From NCBI RefSeq assembly GCF_048593165.1, contig NZ_CP184271.1: a stretch of DNA of 64,000 nt. The stretch is one strand, 5' to 3'. A model generated the notes under the pieces. That model saw only the letters and a list, made by a program, of their open reading frames with translations. It was not told the DNA's origin and did no database searches. Position numbers and translations under genes: made by a program. The DNA is from Pectobacterium sp013449375 (GTDB taxonomy: Bacteria; Pseudomonadota; Gammaproteobacteria; Enterobacterales; Enterobacteriaceae). Shown one piece after another: positions 28,795-38,002 of this stretch (position 1 is its first letter; every line of letters begins with the position of its first letter).

Positions 28795-29472
28795 ATGACG
28801 GTGATGGCACCGGTAATTACGGTTGACGGACCGAGCGGCGCAGGCAAAGGTACCTTGTGTAAGGCATTGGCTGAAGCTTTACAGTGGAATTTGCTGGACT
28901 CGGGAGCTATCTATCGTGTTTTGGCTTTGGCGGCGTTACACCACCATGTCGATATCGGTTCGGAAGACGCACTGGTTCCGCTGGCCTCTCATCTTGATGT
29001 ACGCTTTGTTGCCGAAGGCGGGCAGCTAAAAGTCATTCTGGAAGGTGAGGACGTTAGCCACGAAATTCGTACCGAAGCGGTAGGTAATACGGCTTCTCAG
29101 GCTGCGGCGTTTCCTCGCGTTCGTGAAGCCTTGTTACGTCGGCAACGTGCTTTCCGTGAGGCTCCGGGGTTGATTGCCGATGGCCGAGATATGGGTACGG
29201 TGGTCTTTCCTGATGCGCCTGTGAAGATTTTTCTGGATGCCAGCGCGGAAGAACGCGCACAACGTCGCATGCTACAGTTGCAGGGGAAAGGCTTTAATGT
29301 TAACTTTGAACGTCTTTTGTCTGAGATAAAAGAACGGGATGAGCGCGATCGCAACCGTCCTGTTGCGCCGTTAGTACCGGCTGTTGATGCGTTGGTGCTG
29401 GATTCAACGGAAATGACAATCGATGAAGTGATAGCGCGCGCGTTGGCTTATGCCCGCGAAATTTTAGCGTAA
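28795..29472 (+). CDS. cmk: Cytidylate kinase
   Basis: Cmk phosphorylates CMP and dCMP to the diphosphates using ATP. At 225 residues it matches the bacterial long-type enzyme (227 in E. coli). Motifs seen are the P-loop DGPSGAGKGTL, the CMP-binding segment LDSGAIYRVLALAA, the conserved LIADGRDMGTVVFPDA, and the lid region RDERDRNR. The ATG follows AGGAGAGAGAA. rpsA comes 115 bp downstream, the conserved cmk-rpsA pairing. Confidence 0.98.
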   Translation: MTVMAPVITVDGPSGAGKGTLCKALAEALQWNLLDSGAIYRVLALAALHHHVDIGSEDALVPLASHLDVRFVAEGGQLKVILEGEDVSHEIRTEAVGNTASQAAAFPRVREALLRRQRAFREAPGLIADGRDMGTVVFPDAPVKIFLDASAEERAQRRMLQLQGKGFNVNFERLLSEIKERDERDRNRPVAPLVPAVDALVLDSTEMTIDEVIARALAYAREILA

Positions 29473-29587
29473 TCACGGAACACAGAATTTTTACCTCGCT
29501 GTAAGGATGCACAGCGGGGCATGTTAAACAACCCCATCGAGCAGGATGCCAGATGGACGTTAAATTGAAACCCTTAAGATTATCAAC

Positions 29588-31261
29588 ATGACTGAATCTT
29601 TTGCTCAACTCTTTGAAGAATCCCTGAAAGAAATCGAAACCCGTCCTGGTTCCATCGTACGCGGTGTTGTTGTTGCTATTGACAAAGATGTCGTACTGGT
29701 TGACGCCGGTCTGAAATCTGAATCTGCCATTCCGGTAGAGCAATTCAAGAACGCATCAGGCGAACTGGAAATTCAGGTTGGTGATGAAGTTGACGTTGCT
29801 CTGGACGCTATTGAAGATGGCTTCGGTGAAACGCTGCTTTCTCGCGAAAAAGCTAAACGTCATGAAGCATGGCTGACGCTGGAAAAAGCCTACGAAGAAG
29901 CTGCAACGGTTACCGGTATTATCAACGGTAAAGTTAAAGGCGGTTTCACTGTTGAGCTGAACGGCATCCGTGCGTTCCTGCCAGGTTCTCTGGTAGACGT
30001 TCGTCCGGTTCGCGATACGCTGCATCTGGAAGGCAAAGAGCTTGAGTTCAAAGTTATCAAGCTGGATCAGAAACGCAACAACGTTGTTGTTTCCCGCCGT
30101 GCAGTTATCGAATCTGAAAACAGCGCTGAGCGCGATCAACTGCTGGAAAATCTGCAGGAAGGCATGGAAGTCAAAGGTATCGTTAAAAACCTTACTGACT
30201 ACGGTGCATTCGTTGATCTGGGCGGCGTTGATGGCCTGCTGCATATCACTGATATGGCTTGGAAACGCGTTAAACATCCAAGCGAAATCGTCAATGTGGG
30301 CGACGAAATCACTGTTAAAGTGCTGAAGTTCGACCGCGAGCGTACTCGTGTATCTCTGGGTCTGAAACAACTGGGCGAAGATCCATGGGTGGCTATCGCT
30401 AAACGTTACCCAGAAAGCACGCGTCTGACTGGCCGCGTGACTAACCTGACTGACTACGGTTGCTTCGTTGAGATCGAAGAAGGCGTTGAAGGTCTGGTAC
30501 ACGTTTCCGAAATGGATTGGACCAACAAAAACATCCACCCATCCAAAGTTGTTAACGTTGGTGACGTAGTGGAAGTGATGGTTCTGGATATCGATGAAGA
30601 ACGTCGTCGTATCTCTCTGGGCCTGAAACAGTGCAAATCTAACCCATGGCAGCTGTTTGCAGAAACCCACAACAAGGGCGACCGCGTTGAAGGTAAAATC
30701 AAGTCTATCACTGACTTCGGTATCTTCATCGGCTTGGACGGCGGCATCGATGGTCTGGTGCACCTGTCCGACATCTCCTGGAACGTGGCTGGCGAAGAAG
30801 CCGTTCGCGAATACAAGAAAGGTGATGAAATCGCCGCTGTTGTTCTGCAGGTTGATGCAGAGCGCGAGCGTATCTCTCTGGGCGTGAAACAACTGGCTGA
30901 AGATCCGTTCAATAACTACCTGTCTGTTAACAAGAAAGGTGCTATTGTTACTGGTAAAGTTACAGCAGTTGACGCCAAAGGTGCTACAGTTGAATTAGCA
31001 GACGGCGTAGAAGGCTACCTGCGTGCTTCTGAAGCGTCTCGTGACCGCGTTGAAGACGCAACACTGGTACTGAACGTTGGCGACAGCGTTGAAGCAAAAT
31101 ACACCGGTGTTGATCGTAAAAACCGCGTTGTTAGCCTGTCTGTTCGTGCGAAAGACGAAGCTGACGAGAAAGATGCAATCGCAACTGTCAACAACAAGCC
31201 TGAAGAAAGCAATTTCTCCAACGCGATGGCAGAAGCGTTCAAAGCAGCTAAAGGCGAGTAA
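29588..31261 (+). CDS. rpsA: 30S ribosomal protein S1
   Basis: S1 is the largest ribosomal protein. It recruits mRNA to the 30S subunit and unfolds structured leaders. The 557-residue protein has six S1 (OB-fold) repeats of about 75-90 residues. Repeats 3-5 are easily seen from the recurring motifs LTDYGAFVDLGGVDGLLHIT, LTDYGCFVEIEEGVEGLVHV and ITDFGIFIGLDGGIDGLVHL. Codon use is strongly biased, as expected for a highly expressed gene. The ATG at 29588 gives MTESFAQLFEESLKE, identical in form to E. coli. ihfB follows. Confidence 0.99.
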   Translation: MTESFAQLFEESLKEIETRPGSIVRGVVVAIDKDVVLVDAGLKSESAIPVEQFKNASGELEIQVGDEVDVALDAIEDGFGETLLSREKAKRHEAWLTLEKAYEEAATVTGIINGKVKGGFTVELNGIRAFLPGSLVDVRPVRDTLHLEGKELEFKVIKLDQKRNNVVVSRRAVIESENSAERDQLLENLQEGMEVKGIVKNLTDYGAFVDLGGVDGLLHITDMAWKRVKHPSEIVNVGDEITVKVLKFDRERTRVSLGLKQLGEDPWVAIAKRYPESTRLTGRVTNLTDYGCFVEIEEGVEGLVHVSEMDWTNKNIHPSKVVNVGDVVEVMVLDIDEERRRISLGLKQCKSNPWQLFAETHNKGDRVEGKIKSITDFGIFIGLDGGIDGLVHLSDISWNVAGEEAVREYKKGDEIAAVVLQVDAERERISLGVKQLAEDPFNNYLSVNKKGAIVTGKVTAVDAKGATVELADGVEGYLRASEASRDRVEDATLVLNVGDSVEAKYTGVDRKNRVVSLSVRAKDEADEKDAIATVNNKPEESNFSNAMAEAFKAAKGE

Positions 31262-31271
31262 TCACAACGGT

Positions 31272-31299
31272 AGAATGAGCAACGTAAGTTGCTCATTCT
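31272..31299 (+). terminator. Hairpin between rpsA and ihfB
   Basis: A perfect 12-bp stem (AGAATGAGCAAC / GTTGCTCATTCT) with loop GTAA lies 11 bp after the rpsA stop. The T content after it is low (TGTAAC), so it may be a partial terminator or a 3'-end stabiliser. Confidence 0.7.
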
Positions 31300-31352
31300 T
31301 GTAACGGTAGTCAGTTATCCTAGTTATTGATAGCCACGCATTTGGAGGCGCT

Positions 31353-31637
31353 ATGACCAAGTCTGAACTTATTGAAAGGCTTGCTGGACAGCAATCTCAT
31401 ATCCCGGCCAAAGTGGTTGAGGATGCAGTGAAAGAAATGCTTGAACAAATGGCTTCTACGTTAGCCGAAGGCGACCGTATAGAAATCCGTGGGTTTGGCA
31501 GCTTCTCACTTCACTACCGTGCACCGCGTGTAGGTCGTAATCCGAAAACGGGTGACAAAGTTGAGCTGGAAGGCAAGTATGTCCCTCACTTTAAACCGGG
31601 CAAGGAACTCCGCGACCGCGCTAACATTTATGGTTAA
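31353..31637 (+). CDS. ihfB: Integration host factor subunit beta
   Basis: IhfB forms the IHF heterodimer with IhfA, a sequence-specific DNA-bending architectural protein. The 94-residue sequence is the normal length and starts MTKSELIERLAGQQSHIP. It has the beta-arm region IEIRGFGSFSLHYRAPRVGR followed by NPKTGDKVELEGKYVPHFKP, the hallmark of the HU/IHF family. It is preceded by a TTGGAGGCGCT ribosome-binding site and followed by an intrinsic terminator. Confidence 0.99.
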   Translation: MTKSELIERLAGQQSHIPAKVVEDAVKEMLEQMASTLAEGDRIEIRGFGSFSLHYRAPRVGRNPKTGDKVELEGKYVPHFKPGKELRDRANIYG

Positions 31638-31665
31638 TCGTTAGTCATAAATGCCAGCCTTATAG

Positions 31666-31691
31666 AAGCACCCTTTATTGGGTGCTTTTTT
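31666..31691 (+). terminator. Terminator of ihfB
   Basis: The stem AAGCACCC / GGGTGCTT with loop TTTATT is followed by a T run. It lies between ihfB and the convergent his operon. Confidence 0.93.
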
Positions 31692-31761
31692 ACATTTATA
31701 ACCATCATCTTCTCCGCACTTCCGTCGTTATGACGTGGTTATCTGACATCGGATATATCAT

Positions 31762-31790
31762 CCCGCGTTATCAATGATGGATAACGCGGG
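31762..31790 (-). terminator. Hairpin downstream of the his operon
   Basis: A perfect 11-bp stem (CCCGCGTTATC / GATAACGCGGG) with a 7-nt loop lies just past the hisIE stop. Read leftward, no T tract follows, so it is a probable but untypical end of the his transcript. Confidence 0.6.
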
Positions 31791-31797
31791 AAAAGGC

Positions 31798-32430
31798 TTA
31801 CTTATTGTGACGCGCTTTCAGACGATTGATGATAGTCGCCAGATCTAAATCCTGATCCTGCAACAGCACCAGCAGGTGGTACATTAAATCAGCGGCTTCA
31901 TTGGTCAGCTCTTCGCGGTCATGTACCGTAGCGGCTAATGCAGCTTCCAATCCTTCCTCACCGACTTTCTGCGCAATACGCTTGGTGCCGCTGGCATACA
32001 AACGCGCCGTGTAAGAGCTATCTGGGTCAGCATGTTTACGCTCGGCCAGCAGTTGCTCTAACTGATAGAGGAACGTCCAGTCGCTGGCAGCAGGTGAGAA
32101 GCAACTGCTGGTGCCAAGGTGACAGGTTGGTCCGATGGGGTTAACTAGTATCAGCAGCGTGTCGTTATCGCAGTCTGGCGTGATAGAGACGACATTTAGG
32201 AAATGGCCGGAAGATTCGCCTTTGGTCCACAGCCGCTGCTTGGTACGTGAGAAAAATGTGACTTTGCCGCTTTCTTCCGTGGCCTGTAAGGCGTCCTGAT
32301 TCATGTAGCCTAGCATCAACACTTCACCGGATACCGCGTGTTGTACGACAACCGGCAGCATGCCGTCCGTTTTTTCCCAATCGAGTTGGTTCCGTTGTTC
32401 GTCGTTTAGAAAGCACTCTTCGCTTAACAC
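31798..32430 (-). CDS. hisI: Bifunctional phosphoribosyl-AMP cyclohydrolase / phosphoribosyl-ATP pyrophosphatase
   Basis: HisIE performs steps two and three of histidine synthesis. The N-terminal cyclohydrolase half (about 1-115) contains LMLGYMNQDALQATEESGKV, the metal motif SITPDCDNDTLL and the GPTCHLGTSSCF cysteine cluster. The C-terminal MazG-like pyrophosphatase half contains SYTARLYASGTKRIAQKVGE and HLLVLLQDQ. The start is GTG at 32430, overlapping the end of hisF by 7 bp, which indicates translational coupling. At 210 aa it is slightly longer than the 203-residue E. coli enzyme, through a few extra N-terminal residues. It is the last gene of the his operon. Confidence 0.97.
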   Translation of the reverse strand: MLSEECFLNDEQRNQLDWEKTDGMLPVVVQHAVSGEVLMLGYMNQDALQATEESGKVTFFSRTKQRLWTKGESSGHFLNVVSITPDCDNDTLLILVNPIGPTCHLGTSSCFSPAASDWTFLYQLEQLLAERKHADPDSSYTARLYASGTKRIAQKVGEEGLEAALAATVHDREELTNEAADLMYHLLVLLQDQDLDLATIINRLKARHNK

Positions 32431-33200
32431 ACTCGAATCTCCACATCCTGTTGCTTAAGATATTGTTTCAGCTCGCCAATATTAATAATTTGCTTATGAA
32501 ACACCGATGCTGCCAGCGCGCCATCTACATGAGCGGTTTGGAATGCATCCAGAAAATGTTCCATGGTGCCTGCGCCGCCGGAAGCGATCAGCGGAACATT
32601 GCAGACATCACGCACCAGATTTAACTGGTGTAAATCATAGCCGTTGCGCACGCCGTCCTGATTCATCATGTTCAGCACAATCTCACCCGCACCGCGTTTT
32701 TGCACTTCCTCTACCCAATCCAGCGTTTCCCAAGTGGTAACCTTGGTGCGCGCTTCATCGCCCGTGTATTGATTGACGTGGTAGCGACCCGTCGCGGCAT
32801 CATGCCAGGTATCAATCCCAACGACGATGCACTGCACGCCATAGCGGTCAGCCAGTCGGGTAATCAGCTCTGGGTCAGCCAGCGCCGGTGAGTTGATGGA
32901 AATCTTATCCGCGCCGAAAGAGAGGATTTGGCCTGCTTCTTCCACGCTCTTAATGCCGCCCGCCACGCAAAAAGGAATATCGATGACTTCCGCAACGCGG
33001 GATACCCAGCTTTTATCGACCACACGGCCATCGGAAGAGGCGGTGATATCATAAAAAACCAGCTCATCGGCGCCTTCCTGCGCGTAGCGCTGGGCCAGTG
33101 GCACGATGTCACCGATAATTTCGTGATTGCGGAACTGCACGCCTTTGACGACCTGGCCGTTGCGCACGTCCAGACAGGGGATTATCCGTTTTGCCAGCAT
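32424..33200 (-). CDS. hisF: Imidazole glycerol phosphate synthase subunit HisF (cyclase)
   Basis: HisF is the (beta/alpha)8-barrel cyclase that uses ammonia from HisH to make imidazole glycerol phosphate and AICAR. The 258-residue sequence begins MLAKRIIPCLDVRNGQVVKG with the catalytic Asp. It has phosphate-binding loops VAGGIKSVEEAGQIL and LIASGGAGTMEHFLDAF and a second catalytic Asp in VGIDTWHD. It overlaps hisA by 19 bp and hisIE by 7 bp. Confidence 0.98.
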   Translation of the reverse strand: MLAKRIIPCLDVRNGQVVKGVQFRNHEIIGDIVPLAQRYAQEGADELVFYDITASSDGRVVDKSWVSRVAEVIDIPFCVAGGIKSVEEAGQILSFGADKISINSPALADPELITRLADRYGVQCIVVGIDTWHDAATGRYHVNQYTGDEARTKVTTWETLDWVEEVQKRGAGEIVLNMMNQDGVRNGYDLHQLNLVRDVCNVPLIASGGAGTMEHFLDAFQTAHVDGALAASVFHKQIINIGELKQYLKQQDVEIRVC

Positions 33201-33919
33201 GAAATAGCCTCCGCGACGTTAAATTTACCTTCCAGCAGCGCACGACCCACGATAACGCCCTGCACACCGCTACCGCGTAAATTGGCGATATCTTCCAGAT
33301 TGCCGATACCGCCGGATGCCTGAAAGGCGATCTGCGGATAGCGCTGGCTGATTTCACGATAGAGTTCGACGTTGGAACCGCTCAGCGTACCGTCACGAGA
33401 AATATCGGTGCACAGGACATGTTTCAGTCCGAACGGCAAATATTGTTCGACGACCTGCTCAAGCGTGGCATCAGAGTTTTCCTGCCAGCCGCTGATGGCG
33501 ACAAATTTCGTACCGTTAGCGTCGATACGCACGTCCAGCGCCAGCACTAGCGCTTCTGCACCGTAGCGAGTGAACCATTGCTGAACGAGTTCGGGTTGTT
33601 TCACGGCGGTGGAACCGATGACCACACGGCTGGCTCCGGCTTTTAATAGCGCTTCCACGTCCTGCTCGGTGCGGATGCCGCCGCCGATCTGAACCGGTAC
33701 ACTCACGCCAGCCAACAGCGTGGTTAATAGCGGAATCTGGCGGGCAGAGGGATCTTTTGCACCGGTCAAATCCACCAAGTGCAGCACGCCAGCCCCTTGC
33801 TGCTGGTAATCCTGCAAGCGGGGAAGCGGATCGCTGCCGTACTGGCGCTGTTGGCCATAATCACCCTGATGTAGACGGACTACCTGTCCATCAATCAGAT
33901 CTAATGCGGGAATAATCAT
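33182..33919 (-). CDS. hisA: Phosphoribosylformimino-AICAR-phosphate isomerase HisA
   Basis: HisA carries out the Amadori isomerisation of ProFAR to PRFAR in histidine synthesis. The 245-residue (beta/alpha)8 barrel starts MIIPALDLIDGQVVRLHQGD with the catalytic Asp. It shows the paired phosphate-binding loops QIGGGIRTEQDVEALLKAGA and ASGGIGNLEDIANLRGSGVQ and the second Asp in CTDISRDGTLSG. Length matches E. coli HisA. It is separated from hisH by 6 bp and overlaps hisF by 19 bp. Confidence 0.98.
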   Translation of the reverse strand: MIIPALDLIDGQVVRLHQGDYGQQRQYGSDPLPRLQDYQQQGAGVLHLVDLTGAKDPSARQIPLLTTLLAGVSVPVQIGGGIRTEQDVEALLKAGASRVVIGSTAVKQPELVQQWFTRYGAEALVLALDVRIDANGTKFVAISGWQENSDATLEQVVEQYLPFGLKHVLCTDISRDGTLSGSNVELYREISQRYPQIAFQASGGIGNLEDIANLRGSGVQGVIVGRALLEGKFNVAEAISCWQNG

Positions 33920-33925
33920 GACGCT

Positions 33926-34516
33926 CTACATCTCCAGAAAGTTTTTCAGCAGTTGCGCACCCGCGGCACCGGAGCGCTCTGGGTGGAATTGCACGCCAAA
34001 GAAATTATCTTTTTCCAGCGCGGCGGTGAACGCTTCACCATAGTTGGCTTGTGCAATCGTGTTTTCGCAGACCGGCATGGCGTAGCTGTGAACGAAATAG
34101 AAATAGGCGCCGTCATCGATATCGCGGAACAAACGGTGTCCAGCCTTTGGAATCACCTGATTCCAGCCCATGTGCGGTAGCGGCAAACCGTGGTCAACCA
34201 TCTTTTGCACCGGTGAATCGACGATCCCCAATGTTGGGATCCCGCCATTTTCGTCGCTGTGTGTGCCCAGTAATTGCATACCGAGACAAATGCCGAGAAC
34301 GGGCTGGGTGCAAGCCTTGATCAGCGCAATCAGGTCGCGTTCTTCCAGTTGATTCATCGCCGCCTGCGCGGTGCCAACGCCCGGCAGAAATAGCTTGTCT
34401 GCCTGTAGGACAATCTCGGCCTCGCGGCTAACAACAGGTGTATATCCTAGCCGTTGCACGGCATAGGTCACCGAAGAGAGATTGGCGCAGCCAGTATCAA
34501 GAATGACGACCTTCAT
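33926..34516 (-). CDS. hisH: Imidazole glycerol phosphate synthase subunit HisH (glutamine amidotransferase)
   Basis: HisH is the class I glutaminase partner of HisF. The 196-residue protein has the oxyanion region LFLPGVGTAQAAM, the nucleophile Cys77 in VLGICLGMQLLG, and the catalytic His/Glu pair in FFGVQFHPERSGAAG. Its ATG overlaps the hisB stop by one base. The gene order B-H-A-F is that of the enterobacterial his operon. Confidence 0.98.
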   Translation of the reverse strand: MKVVILDTGCANLSSVTYAVQRLGYTPVVSREAEIVLQADKLFLPGVGTAQAAMNQLEERDLIALIKACTQPVLGICLGMQLLGTHSDENGGIPTLGIVDSPVQKMVDHGLPLPHMGWNQVIPKAGHRLFRDIDDGAYFYFVHSYAMPVCENTIAQANYGEAFTAALEKDNFFGVQFHPERSGAAGAQLLKNFLEM

Positions 34517-35583
34517 CAGAGCACTCCTTTCGAGCTCGGTAGCGTGTCACCCTCGACGCGGATTGCCTGCCGCAGCGTGCGCCCGAAGACCTTAAACAGG
34601 CTTTCCACTCGGTGATGATCGTTACGCCCCTTAGTTTTCAGGTGCAGCGTACAGGCCATGGAATAAGACAGTGAACGGAAGAAGTGTTCGACCATTTCGG
34701 TGCTCAGGTCGCCCACGCGCTGGTAGCTGAACTCCGCTTTGTATTCCAGATGTGGACGCCCGGAAATATCCAGCGCACAGCGTGCGAGGCACTCATCCAT
34801 TGGCAGGACAAAGCCAAAACGACCGATACCGCGTTTGTCACCCAGTGCTTTATTCAACGCCTCGCCCAGCGCCAGACCGGTATCTTCCACCGTGTGGTGA
34901 TCGTCAATGTACAGATCGCCTTTCACTTCAATATTCATGCGGAAGCCGCCGTGGGTGGCGATTTGGTCCAGCATGTGATCGAAGAAGCCGACGCCAGTGT
35001 TAATTTTGCTGCCGCCTTCCTGATCCAGCCAGACGTTCACGTCAATTGCGGTTTCACGCGTGACGCGGTTAACGTGGGCATGACGGTTACGCTTGGTTAG
35101 CTGATTGGTAATGGCTTGCCAGTTCAGCCCACCGCGCTGGTAGAGCAGGCCGGTGATGCCCATGTTTTGCGCCAGTTGGATATCGGTCTGGCGGTCGCCG
35201 ATGACATAGCTGTGCGCCACATCCATCAGGCCATCATTCAAATAGCGGGTTACCAGCTCAGTTCTGGGCTTGCGGCAAGCACAGTTATCCGCTGGCAAGT
35301 GTGGGCAAATCAGCACTTGTTCAAACTGGATGCCCTGCGATGTCAGAATCTGCATCATCAGGTTATGTGGTGGATCGAAGGTTTCCTGCGGAAAGCTTTC
35401 GGTTCCCAGCCCATCCTGATTCGTGATCATCACCAGCGTATAACCGGCCTTTTGCAGTGCCAGCAGCGAGGGAATGACATCGGGTTCTAGCGCCAGTTTA
35501 TCCAGACGGTCAACCTGAAAATCCTCAGGCGGTTCAGCAATCAGTGTTCCGTCACGGTCGATAAAGAGGTATTTCTGGCCCAC
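34516..35583 (-). CDS. hisB: Bifunctional histidinol-phosphatase / imidazoleglycerol-phosphate dehydratase
   Basis: HisB fuses an N-terminal HAD-type histidinol-phosphate phosphatase (about 1-165) with a C-terminal dehydratase (about 166-355). The HAD motif is LFIDRDGTLIAEPP, with zinc ligands in CPHLPADNCACRKPR. The dehydratase motifs are the metal-binding DDHHTVEDTGLALGEALNKA and DISGRPHLEY. The fused form and 355-residue length are those of E. coli. It begins 15 bp after hisC. Confidence 0.98.
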   Translation of the reverse strand: MGQKYLFIDRDGTLIAEPPEDFQVDRLDKLALEPDVIPSLLALQKAGYTLVMITNQDGLGTESFPQETFDPPHNLMMQILTSQGIQFEQVLICPHLPADNCACRKPRTELVTRYLNDGLMDVAHSYVIGDRQTDIQLAQNMGITGLLYQRGGLNWQAITNQLTKRNRHAHVNRVTRETAIDVNVWLDQEGGSKINTGVGFFDHMLDQIATHGGFRMNIEVKGDLYIDDHHTVEDTGLALGEALNKALGDKRGIGRFGFVLPMDECLARCALDISGRPHLEYKAEFSYQRVGDLSTEMVEHFFRSLSYSMACTLHLKTKGRNDHHRVESLFKVFGRTLRQAIRVEGDTLPSSKGVL

Positions 35584-35598
35584 GTGAGCTCCTTAAAA

Positions 35599-36672
35599 TT
35601 AAGCGTTGATGCCCGGCAGTGATTGTAATGCAGCAACAACGCGTTCGCATTCGTAGCGGTTGCCGATAGTAATGCGCAAACAGCCCGCAAGGCTCGGTTG
35701 CTTATTTTGGTCACGCAGAATAATGCCCTGATCCCACAGCGTTTTAAATACCGCAGGGGAGGCGGTAAAGCGCACCAGCAGATAGTTGCTTTCGCTGGGG
35801 AAGATTTCCTCAATGCAGGGAATGCCTTTTAAGGCATCGCTCAGCCAGCGGCGGGCGGACGTAATCTCCTCAACATTCGCCTTCATTTTGGCGACGCCTT
35901 CACGGCTTAGCGCCTGCGCCGCAATATCTGCCACAGGGGTGGACAGCGGATAAGGTGCAATAACTTTCAGCAGAAGCTGAATCACTTCAGGGTTTGCCAG
36001 CGTAAAGCCACAGCGCAATCCGGCGAGCGAAAAGGCTTTGGACAAGGTACGCAGAATCACCAAATGCGGGAATTCGTCCAGCCAGACTGCGGTGGTCGCC
36101 TGCGGACAGAATTCAATATAGGCTTCATCGATCACAACCAGCGCTTTCCCCTGTGCCAGCGTGAGTAACTGGCGTAAATCTTCTCGTGCAATCAGGTTGC
36201 CGGTTGGGTTATTCGGGCTGCAAACGTAAATGACTTTGGTGCCATCCAGTTGTGCCTCGATCGCCTCAAGATCCAACTGCCAGTCAGCTTTACTGGCTAC
36301 GGTGCGACGCTCCACACCAAACGTCTCGGCGCTGACGGCGTACATTCCGTAAGTTGGCGGACAGAACAGGATGGCGTCTTTCCCCGGTTCGCAGAATGCA
36401 CGGATCAGTAATTCGATGCCTTCGTCGGCACCGCGGCTGACCAGAACCTGCTCTGGCTGTACACCGGCATACTCGGCGTAACGGTTGATCACCAGCACTG
36501 GCTGACATTCCGGGTAGCGGTTCAGCGTTTGTAACGTCAACTGAAATTCCGGTGCTTCAGGGTATTCATTGGCATTCAACCAGACATCGCCGTTGCCGCC
36601 CAGACGACGGGCTGACTGGTAGGGGGTTAACGCACGGACGTTGGCGCGTGCCAGTTCTTCAATGCTGCTCAT
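35599..36672 (-). CDS. hisC: Histidinol-phosphate aminotransferase
   Basis: HisC is a fold-type I PLP aminotransferase that converts imidazole acetol phosphate to histidinol phosphate. It has 357 residues, with LNANEYPEAP near the N-terminus, the PLP-contact region YVCSPNNPTGNLI and VVIDEAYIEF, and the PLP lysine in LRTLSKAFSLAGLRCGF. Its ATG overlaps the hisD stop by 4 bp (ATGA). Confidence 0.98.
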   Translation of the reverse strand: MSSIEELARANVRALTPYQSARRLGGNGDVWLNANEYPEAPEFQLTLQTLNRYPECQPVLVINRYAEYAGVQPEQVLVSRGADEGIELLIRAFCEPGKDAILFCPPTYGMYAVSAETFGVERRTVASKADWQLDLEAIEAQLDGTKVIYVCSPNNPTGNLIAREDLRQLLTLAQGKALVVIDEAYIEFCPQATTAVWLDEFPHLVILRTLSKAFSLAGLRCGFTLANPEVIQLLLKVIAPYPLSTPVADIAAQALSREGVAKMKANVEEITSARRWLSDALKGIPCIEEIFPSESNYLLVRFTASPAVFKTLWDQGIILRDQNKQPSLAGCLRITIGNRYECERVVAALQSLPGINA

Positions 36673-37997
36673 GCTTGCTCCTTCAGTGCTGCAACACGCA
36701 GGGTAACGGCGTTTTTGTGGGCAGTCAGCTGTTCGGCCTGCGCCAATGTTTCGATCGTCGGTGCCAGTTGCAGTAACCCCTGCGGCGTGAGCTGCTGTAC
36801 GGTCATGCGCTTCTGGAAATCGGCCAGACCCAGGCTTGAATAGGTTGAGGTATAGCCATAGGTCGGTAGAACGTGGTTAGTGCCGGAGGCGTAGTCGCCA
36901 GCGGATTCCGGCGACCAGTCGCCCAGAAATACGGAACCGGCGCTGGTGATGCTATCAACCAGTGATTCGGCGTCGCGCGTCTGGATGATCAGGTGCTCTG
37001 GGCCATATTGGTTACTAATTTCAACGCACTGTGCCAAATCACGCGCGACGATGACGCGGCTGCTGGCCAGCGCCTGACGCGCGATGTCCGCACGGGACAG
37101 CTGCATGAGTTGTTCTTCAACGGCATCCGCCACGGCTTTGGCCATCGCCGCGTCTGGCGTGAGCAGAATGACCTGTGAGTCCGGGCCGTGCTCTGCCTGT
37201 GATAACAGGTCAGAGGCGACAAATGCTGGCGTCGCGCCGCTGTCGGCGATCACCAGAACTTCGGAGGGGCCGGCAGGCATATCAATAGCTGCCCCATCAA
37301 GCTGCTGGCTCACCTGACGCTTGGCTTCCGTGACATAAGCGTTGCCAGGGCCAAAAATTTTGTCCACTTTCGGTACGCTCTCGGTGCCAAACGCCATCGC
37401 AGCAATCGCTTGCGCGCCACCGAGCTGAAAGACTTCTTTAATACCGCACAGTTGGGCGGCATAAAGAATTTCATCGGCAATCGGCGGCGGCGAACACAGC
37501 ACGACGCGACCGCAGCCAGCGATGCGTGAAGGCGTTCCCAGCATCAGCACGGTTGATGGCAACGGCGCTGAACCGCCGGGAATGTACAGGCCGACGGTCG
37601 CGATAGGGCGAGTGAGCTGCTGGCAACGCACGCCAGGCTGAGTTTCGATATCGACAGTCGGCAGCTTTTGCGCGTTGTGGAATGTTTCGATATTACGCAC
37701 GGCGACAGCCATCGCCTGTTTGACGTCATCACCCAGACGCGCTGCGGCAGCGGCGATCTCGGCATCGGTGACGCGAATGGTATTTACCTGAATTTTATCA
37801 AACTGGGCACTATAGTCGCGCAGCGCGCTATCACCGCGGCTTTTCACGTTTGCCAGAATATCGCTCACGATGGCGGTAATACGGTCTGACGCGGAAATGG
37901 CTGGGCGAGTCAGTAACTGGCGCTGCTCTTCTGCTGAACAGCGTTGCCAGTCGACGAGCGTGCTGAAACTGCCGGTGCCGTTGGTGTTATCAGCCAT
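36669..37997 (-). CDS. hisD: Histidinol dehydrogenase
   Basis: HisD oxidises histidinol to histidine in two NAD-dependent steps with a bound zinc ion. The protein shows PGGSAPLPSTVLMLGTPSRI, FGPGNAYVTEAKRQVSQQ, PAGPSEVLVIADSGA, the zinc/catalytic region LLSQAEHGPDSQV, and QYGPEHLIIQT. Three in-frame starts lie together (GTG 38006, ATG 38003, ATG 37997). GGAG sits 8 nt before the ATG at 37997, so that start was chosen, giving 442 aa. With it the gene begins 5 bp after the hisG stop rather than overlapping it. Confidence 0.96.
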   Translation of the reverse strand: MADNTNGTGSFSTLVDWQRCSAEEQRQLLTRPAISASDRITAIVSDILANVKSRGDSALRDYSAQFDKIQVNTIRVTDAEIAAAAARLGDDVKQAMAVAVRNIETFHNAQKLPTVDIETQPGVRCQQLTRPIATVGLYIPGGSAPLPSTVLMLGTPSRIAGCGRVVLCSPPPIADEILYAAQLCGIKEVFQLGGAQAIAAMAFGTESVPKVDKIFGPGNAYVTEAKRQVSQQLDGAAIDMPAGPSEVLVIADSGATPAFVASDLLSQAEHGPDSQVILLTPDAAMAKAVADAVEEQLMQLSRADIARQALASSRVIVARDLAQCVEISNQYGPEHLIIQTRDAESLVDSITSAGSVFLGDWSPESAGDYASGTNHVLPTYGYTSTYSSLGLADFQKRMTVQQLTPQGLLQLAPTIETLAQAEQLTAHKNAVTLRVAALKEQA

Positions 37998-38002
37998 CGT
38001 CA

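Noticed and set aside
29756..30892. 378-codon open frame antisense to rpsA
   Set aside because: Strong codon bias of the ribosomal gene leaves the opposite strand free of stops. The translation (Phe/Val/Asp/Gln-rich) resembles no family and has no ribosome-binding site.
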